A stretch of DNA of 10,947 nucleotides, taken from positions 1 to 10,947 of the forward strand of contig CAKPZU010000066.1 in NCBI GenBank assembly GCA_934215405.1, read 5' to 3'. Below the pieces are notes generated by a model, which did not search any database, was not told where the DNA came from, and saw nothing but the letters and a program-made list of their open reading frames with translations. A program made the translations under genes and the position numbers. This document shows positions 6,552 to 10,947 of the stretch, one piece after another. This stretch comes from an uncultured Bacilli bacterium (GTDB taxonomy: Bacteria > Bacillota_I > Bacilli_A > RFN20 > CAG-631). Positions within the stretch are counted from its first letter, which is position 1; each line of letters starts with the position of its first letter.

Positions 6552-8210
6552 ATGAAGCTTACTAATAAATTATCTTTAATTGGAGTCTTGATGATGGTAA
6601 GTTCATGTAGTAGTAATGAAATAATAAGTTCGAGCTCATTATTAGATGAATCGAGTAGTGAAGAAAATATAGATTTAAACACATATGTATCTAGCATTGA
6701 AAGATTAAATGATAGTAAAACATATTTAAAGGTTGATGGAAAGCCTTATGCAATTAGAGGAGGGCAAATTAGAATCGATGGTCTTTTAAATAGAGCAGAG
6801 GATGATATTAATCTAATACCTCCTTTAACTGATAATGAAATAGAACAATACTTTAAAAAAGCTAAAGAGTGTCATTTAAATACAGTAGAGCTTCCTCTTG
6901 AATGGAGCTATATAGAAAAAGAAAAGGATATGTATGATTTCACTTTAGTTGAAAAACTATTGAATTTTACTAATAAGTATGATTTAAAATGTGAGTTTTT
7001 ATGGTTTAGTAGTAATATGTGTGGTGATACACATGGCTATACGATACCTGCTTATATAAAAAATGATACAAAAACCTATCCGCGCCTTGAGGCTTTAAAT
7101 TTATATACATCTAAAATGTATGGCGAATTATTCTATTTAGTTTTAGATAATGAAAACTTAATGGAAAGAGAAAGACTAGTATTAAGTAAATTAATGGATT
7201 ATGTTTATGATTATAATAAGCAAAATGATAATAAGAATCCTTTAATTGGTATTCAAGTTCATAATGAAGCTGATGGCTTATTAAGATGGCGTTTAGATCA
7301 AAAAAAGCTAAGTTTAAATGGGATTAGCTTAACTCAAAGGCAAGTATGGCAAATGACCTTAAATGCACTTAATAATGCTGGGCTAGCTATTAAAAATTCT
7401 AAATACAAAATATATACAAGATGTAATATGACTACATCCTATGGAGTTGATGAATTTCCACAATGCCCTAATACTTTTTTTTCACCACTTGATGTATTAA
7501 AGCTTGAAGGAATTGATATAATAGGCGATGACCCATATAGTAGTAATCCTCATGTAATTAATGAAACTATAAAAAGCTATAATACTTTAAATAACTATCC
7601 ACATATTAGTGAAAATATGGGAGATTATAAAACAAGTCCAGCTTTATTCTTAAGTGCTTTTCAAGCAGGAGGAAGCTATATGTTTTATGACTTTGCAACT
7701 CCTAAATACTTTATATATTTAAATGGTAATAGCTCCTATCAAATGGATCAAGGCTTAATAAATAGTGATTTTTCTTATAAATCACATAGCTATGAAACTA
7801 TAAGTGTTGTAAAAGGAATTGAAAGCATGGGAAGTGTTATTCCATTAATTAATAGTAGTTCCTTTGCTGCTTTTAATATAAATAGTGATACAATAAAGAA
7901 TGAACTAACGCAAACTATAAATACAGATAATTTAAGCCTTACTTATAATACTATTAATGGAGGTATAGCTTTTGCTATTGAACTTGATGAATATGTTTAT
8001 ATTTATGCAACAAAGCCTTGCACATTTACAATAAATAATGCATCATTTATCTATAAGGCTGAAATTGGAAGCTTTATAAATAATGAATATCAAGTAAATG
8101 AAGAAAAAGTAATTAATCCATTAATTAAAATTGAACAAGAAAAATTATATAGAATTAAAATTAGAAATATAAATGAAAAGGTTACTTCAACAACAAGCTT
8201 ATATGTATAA
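6552..8210 (+). CDS. clan GH-A glycoside hydrolase-like lipoprotein, paralog 3
   Basis: 552 aa. Lipoprotein signal with lipobox V-S-S-C (Cys19), then a Ser/Glu-rich linker to about 40. It is closer to paralog 1 than to the middle one: G-G-Q-I-R-I-D matches paralog 1's G-S-Q-I-R-V-D, P-L-E-W (Glu117), W-F-S-S-N-M-C-G-D-T-H, Q-V-H-N-E-A-D with Asn238-Glu239 as likely acid/base, R-W-R (245-247), G-D-D-P-Y (325-329), and H-I-S-E-N with Glu354 as likely nucleophile. The C-terminal beta domain ends L-Y-R-I then T-S-T-T. It starts 1 bp after the previous stop, with AGAGGA (6542-6547) as ribosome site inside the upstream gene, so translation is probably coupled. It has a longer insert near 75-90 than paralog 1. 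Expected to be an active retaining glycosidase on the cell surface; substrate unknown. Confidence 0.85.
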   Translation: MKLTNKLSLIGVLMMVSSCSSNEIISSSSLLDESSSEENIDLNTYVSSIERLNDSKTYLKVDGKPYAIRGGQIRIDGLLNRAEDDINLIPPLTDNEIEQYFKKAKECHLNTVELPLEWSYIEKEKDMYDFTLVEKLLNFTNKYDLKCEFLWFSSNMCGDTHGYTIPAYIKNDTKTYPRLEALNLYTSKMYGELFYLVLDNENLMERERLVLSKLMDYVYDYNKQNDNKNPLIGIQVHNEADGLLRWRLDQKKLSLNGISLTQRQVWQMTLNALNNAGLAIKNSKYKIYTRCNMTTSYGVDEFPQCPNTFFSPLDVLKLEGIDIIGDDPYSSNPHVINETIKSYNTLNNYPHISENMGDYKTSPALFLSAFQAGGSYMFYDFATPKYFIYLNGNSSYQMDQGLINSDFSYKSHSYETISVVKGIESMGSVIPLINSSSFAAFNINSDTIKNELTQTINTDNLSLTYNTINGGIAFAIELDEYVYIYATKPCTFTINNASFIYKAEIGSFINNEYQVNEEKVINPLIKIEQEKLYRIKIRNINEKVTSTTSLYV

Positions 8211-8220
8211 AGGCGGTGAT
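8211..8220 (+). promoter_or_regulatory. ribosome binding site fixing the regulator's start
   Basis: AGGCGGTGAT lies 3 nt before the ATG at 8224 and directly after the previous stop. It supports 8224 over the in-frame ATG at 8173, which would overlap the third GH-like gene by 38 bp and has no such site. Confidence 0.8.
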
Positions 8221-8223
8221 TAT

Positions 8224-9996
8224 ATGCTTTCATGTAATGTTAAATCATTTGTATATTATGAGCATCATAGTAATGATTATGTAATGCAGCACGTTCATAA
8301 TTGTTATGAGTGTGTTTTTTATCTTGAGGGAAAAGGAATAATTACGGCTGATAATGATGTTTATGAATATAATGGTCCAACAATTACAATAGTTTCACCT
8401 TCAATTAAGCATGATGAGAAAACACTTGAATTTTCAAGATTATTTATTATTTTATTTGAACTTAAAAATAAAGATGTTTTTAAACCATTTACCAGCTTAA
8501 AATTAAGTGAAGAGGAAGTTGAAGTATTTACAAGTTTATTTTATAAAATGCAAAGTGAGGAAAAGGAAAAGAAGCATTTATACCAAAGCATGATGAGTTC
8601 TTATTTTTCTTTACTACTTTGTCAGTTTTTAAGATTGTTATCAAACAATAAAAATGAATCAAATAATAAAGAATTAGTTAATAGAACAAAAAATTACATA
8701 AAAGAAAACTATAATCAAAAAATTGATTTTCAGCAAATAGCGGCTTCATTTGGCTATAGCTATGATAGATTTCGACATATTTTTAAAAATGAAACAAATA
8801 CATCTATAAACCAGTATTTATTAAATTGTCGTTTATATGCAGCTAAGCAAATGCTACTTAATAGTAAAATGCAAATAAAAGAAATAGCATTGAATTGTGG
8901 CTTTAAAAGTAATGTTCATTTTAACAATTTCTTTAATGAAAAAATGAATATATCACCACAGCAGTTTAGAAATTCCAGAGAAAATCAAATTGATGTTGGT
9001 GTGTTTAAAATTGAAGGGAAGCAAGATTGTGATAAAATGAAAAAGATACTATTTATAGATACAGATATTGGTGGCGATTGTGATGATGCTGGAGCTTTAG
9101 CTTTAGCAAATATATTTAAAAACAAAGGCTTAATTGATATACTTGGAATAACATTTACAACCTCAAGTATTTATGGCCCTGCTTGTATTGATGCTATTAA
9201 TAAATATTACAATAATACCTTTTTAATAGGAATGACTAGTAGAAAGAATTATTGTATAGATAATGTAAACGCTTTTCAAGAAGTCTTAGCTAAAGAGTTT
9301 AAAAATGATTTTTATGATAAAAATACTAATACCTTAAAAGAATCAATTGATTCTATAAAATTAATTAGAAAGCAATTAGCACAAGCCAAGGATAATTCAG
9401 TTACTTTTGTTTGTATTGGTCAGTTAAATAATGCATCTGATTTACTTGATTCTACAGCTGATGAATATTCATCATTAAACGGAATTGAGCTTGTTAAAAA
9501 GAAAGTAAAAGAATTTGTTATTATGGGAGGCTTATTTAAAGATAATAAAGATGAAGTGATTAGCTTTTGTAATGCTACATATGATAGTGAATATAATATT
9601 GTAACAGATATACCTTCAGCTATTAATTTTATAAATAAGGTGCCTGTAAAAACAACATTTAGTGATTTTAAAGTTGGATATCTTATAAAAACAGGTAAAT
9701 CATTACTTTTAGAAAACAATTTGAATAATCCAGTTACAAGAGCCTATAAGATTTTTCAAAATCGTCCAAGAGAATCATGGGATTTACTTACTATGTGGTA
9801 TGCCATCTTTAATGATGATGACTTCTTTAAAACATCAAAGGAAGGAACAATAAGTATTGATGAAAATGGTGTTACAACATTTAATGAAAATGTTAAAAAC
9901 AACCAGTTTTATATAAAAATAAATAATAAGAATTCTTATATTGAAGGAAAAATTGATAATACATTATTAAATAGGGGTGATATTAATGAAAAATAA
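8224..9996 (+). CDS. AraC-family regulator fused to a nucleoside hydrolase-like domain
   Basis: 590 aa, cytosolic, two units. Residues about 1-130 form a cupin-type sensor (H23, H25, E29, then Y-L-E-G-K-G). Residues about 152-252 form the double helix-turn-helix of AraC/XylS regulators (I-A-A-S-F-G-Y-S, I-A-L-N-C-G-F-K-S, ending S-P-Q-Q-F-R). After a ~19-aa linker, residues 272-590 match the inosine/uridine nucleoside hydrolase fold: D-T-D-I-G-G-D-C-D-D (279-288) as the calcium site, I-G-Q-L-N-N (398-403), V-I-M-G-G (432-436), N-A-T-Y-D-S-E-Y-N (450-458) with D462, and S-W-D (518-520) where classical members have H-D. These are the metal and ribose contacts known for the family, so it may be active on a ribosyl substrate. 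It sits between the GH genes and the sugar-binding lipoprotein gene, so it probably regulates this operon. Alternatively the hydrolase domain only senses a ligand. The frame is continuous; an internal Met272 begins the hydrolase part. Confidence 0.88.
   Translation: MLSCNVKSFVYYEHHSNDYVMQHVHNCYECVFYLEGKGIITADNDVYEYNGPTITIVSPSIKHDEKTLEFSRLFIILFELKNKDVFKPFTSLKLSEEEVEVFTSLFYKMQSEEKEKKHLYQSMMSSYFSLLLCQFLRLLSNNKNESNNKELVNRTKNYIKENYNQKIDFQQIAASFGYSYDRFRHIFKNETNTSINQYLLNCRLYAAKQMLLNSKMQIKEIALNCGFKSNVHFNNFFNEKMNISPQQFRNSRENQIDVGVFKIEGKQDCDKMKKILFIDTDIGGDCDDAGALALANIFKNKGLIDILGITFTTSSIYGPACIDAINKYYNNTFLIGMTSRKNYCIDNVNAFQEVLAKEFKNDFYDKNTNTLKESIDSIKLIRKQLAQAKDNSVTFVCIGQLNNASDLLDSTADEYSSLNGIELVKKKVKEFVIMGGLFKDNKDEVISFCNATYDSEYNIVTDIPSAINFINKVPVKTTFSDFKVGYLIKTGKSLLLENNLNNPVTRAYKIFQNRPRESWDLLTMWYAIFNDDDFFKTSKEGTISIDENGVTTFNENVKNNQFYIKINNKNSYIEGKIDNTLLNRGDINEK
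9023..9033 (+). promoter_or_regulatory. weak, possibly decayed internal ribosome site at the fusion joint
   Basis: AAGATTGTGAT matches AAGGAGGTGAT at 8 of 11 positions, the mismatches being the central GAG. It lies 3 nt before the in-frame ATG at 9037 (Met272), the same gap as at 8224. It may be a relic of two once-separate genes, or allow low-level separate synthesis of the hydrolase. Confidence 0.25.
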
Positions 9997-10947
9997 ATTA
10001 TTATTATGTGCAACTTTTATGTTAACTCTTGCATCATGTGGTAGTCAAACTAAAAGAGATAGTTTAATTTTTTATGTCTGGGGTGATGCTAGTGAAATTG
10101 CTTGCTATGAAAAAATTGCTAAAGATTTTACTAATGAAACAGGAATTAAAGTAAGTGTTCAACCATCAACTGGTGAATATTATGATAATTTAAACATTTC
10201 ATTTTCATCAAAGAATAATGCCCCTGACATTTTCTTTACTGAATCTGGAGAATTTTTATCACATTTAGCTAGTGATAAATTACTTGATTTAACACCTTAT
10301 ATTGATAGTTGTACAATTGACGTTAAAACAAAAAATAATAGCAATGGGGCTATTGAGCTTTGGAATGTTAACGATGCTTATCGTTATGATGGAAATGAAG
10401 TCGGAAAGGGAGACTATTATGCTTTAATTAAGGATTGGTCACCTGATTTTGTTATGTGGTATAACAAATCACATATTGATGAATATAATATAGCTAATAA
10501 TCTAAAAAAGGGTGATGATGGATTTATGGAATATCCATCAAGTACTATTCCTATGACTTGGGATGAATTTTTAGATATGTCATATAAACTTACTAAGGAA
10601 AATAGATATGGCACAATGCTTGATAGAGTTCCTTATAAGCATTTAATGGAATGGATACAAATGACTGGCTCATCAACATGGACTAATGATAATAAGTATT
10701 TCAATAATAAAGATGAAAATGTTTATAAAGCATTTAAGTTTTTCTGTGATTTACAAATTGGAGATAAAGCTTCATCGCCTATTATTGGCCCTACTGGAGT
10801 TGGAAGTGGCCAAGCCTTTGCTAATGGAAATTTAAGCTTTGCTTTTTTTGGAAACTGGGCTTATTCAACTTATAGTTGGGATAGTGTAGGCTTTGAAATC
10901 GGTTATTGCCCATCACCAATTCCTTCTAAAAGTGATAATAGTAAACC
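9986..10947 (+). CDS. ABC transporter extracellular sugar-binding lipoprotein (3' end outside window)
   Basis: About 320 codons are visible with no stop; family members usually run 400-480 aa, so roughly the last third is missing. Lipobox L-A-S-C (Cys18) marks a membrane-tethered binding protein. The mature start (F-Y-V-W-G-D), K-I-A-K-D-F-T-N-E-T-G-I-K-V, then P-D-I-F-F-T and L-L-D-L-T-P-Y-I-D are typical of family 1 solute-binding proteins of carbohydrate (CUT1) importers, as is the later F-A-N-G-N-L-S-F-A-F-F-G-N-W-A stretch. It should capture the oligosaccharide or sugar released by the upstream lipoproteins and pass it to permeases, likely encoded past the window. The start overlaps the end of the regulator gene by 11 bp and has AGGGGTGAT (9973-9981) before it, so translation is probably coupled. 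The sugar bound cannot be told from sequence. Confidence 0.85.
   Translation, partial: MKNKLLLCATFMLTLASCGSQTKRDSLIFYVWGDASEIACYEKIAKDFTNETGIKVSVQPSTGEYYDNLNISFSSKNNAPDIFFTESGEFLSHLASDKLLDLTPYIDSCTIDVKTKNNSNGAIELWNVNDAYRYDGNEVGKGDYYALIKDWSPDFVMWYNKSHIDEYNIANNLKKGDDGFMEYPSSTIPMTWDEFLDMSYKLTKENRYGTMLDRVPYKHLMEWIQMTGSSTWTNDNKYFNNKDENVYKAFKFFCDLQIGDKASSPIIGPTGVGSGQAFANGNLSFAFFGNWAYSTYSWDSVGFEIGYCPSPIPSKSDNSK

Noticed and set aside
8173..8223. Upstream in-frame ATG for the regulator, adding 17 residues
   Set aside because: It lies inside the third GH-like gene and has no ribosome site, while AGGCGGTGAT sits at the proper distance from the ATG at 8224, and the cupin domain begins after that.
9420..9719. 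- strand frame inside the nucleoside hydrolase domain
   Set aside because: The opposite strand carries conserved family motifs, and the antisense product resembles nothing known to me.
10417..10614. - strand frame inside the sugar-binding lipoprotein gene
   Set aside because: The + strand reading is continuous from a good start and lipobox to the window edge.
1..10947. Mycoplasma-type code with UGA read as tryptophan
   Set aside because: All genes read through with TGG as Trp and contain no in-frame TGA.
1..10947. CRISPR arrays, tRNA or rRNA genes, insertion sequences
   Set aside because: No regularly spaced repeats, cloverleaf-like segments, transposase motifs or terminal inverted repeats were seen.

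Overview
The window is very AT-rich, and every gene lies on the + strand with strong Shine-Dalgarno sites of the AGGAGGTGAT type. Tryptophan is read from TGG, and all six genes stay open under the standard code. This fits a low-GC, gut- or host-associated Firmicute or Mollicute-related bacterium (Erysipelotrichia/Acholeplasma-like lineages) that has not reassigned UGA. There is no outer-membrane logic: the extracellular proteins are lipoproteins or carry a C-terminal membrane anchor. The taxonomy is inference.

Layout. Positions 1-301 hold no gene. They contain a GC-rich hairpin (23-66), a second hairpin with a T-tract (68-99), a pair of near-identical ~31-bp direct repeats 84 bp apart (109-140 and 193-223), a candidate extended -10 promoter (227-256), a small dyad (274-285) and a good ribosome binding site. 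Six genes follow with gaps of 12, 3, 1, 13 and -11 bp (the first gap is 9 if the upstream ATG of the second gene is used), so they look like one operon. In order they are: a 949-aa surface protein with two copies of one unnamed domain, Ig-like repeats and a Gly-Cys/TM/Lys C-terminal tail (302-3151); three tandem paralogous clan GH-A glycoside-hydrolase-like lipoproteins (3164-4882, 4886-6550, 6552-8210); an AraC-type regulator fused to a nucleoside-hydrolase-like domain (8224-9996); and a sugar ABC transporter substrate-binding lipoprotein that runs off the window (9986 onward).

How they may work together (inference). This looks like a Gram-positive glycan-use locus. Surface lipoproteins and the anchored protein would bind and cut an outside glycan, and the ABC binding protein would collect the product. 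The AraC-type protein would sense a sugar or the product of its own hydrolase domain and activate the operon through the direct repeats just upstream of the -35 box. The glycan is not identifiable from sequence alone.

Most notable points: (1) the regulator-nucleoside hydrolase fusion, with what looks like a decayed ribosome binding site at the join; (2) the middle GH paralog has lost the Asn-Glu acid/base pair and other pocket residues but is intact and keeps the nucleophile-position Glu, so it is probably a non-hydrolytic binding protein or has new chemistry; (3) the unexplained structured, GC-rich leader element.
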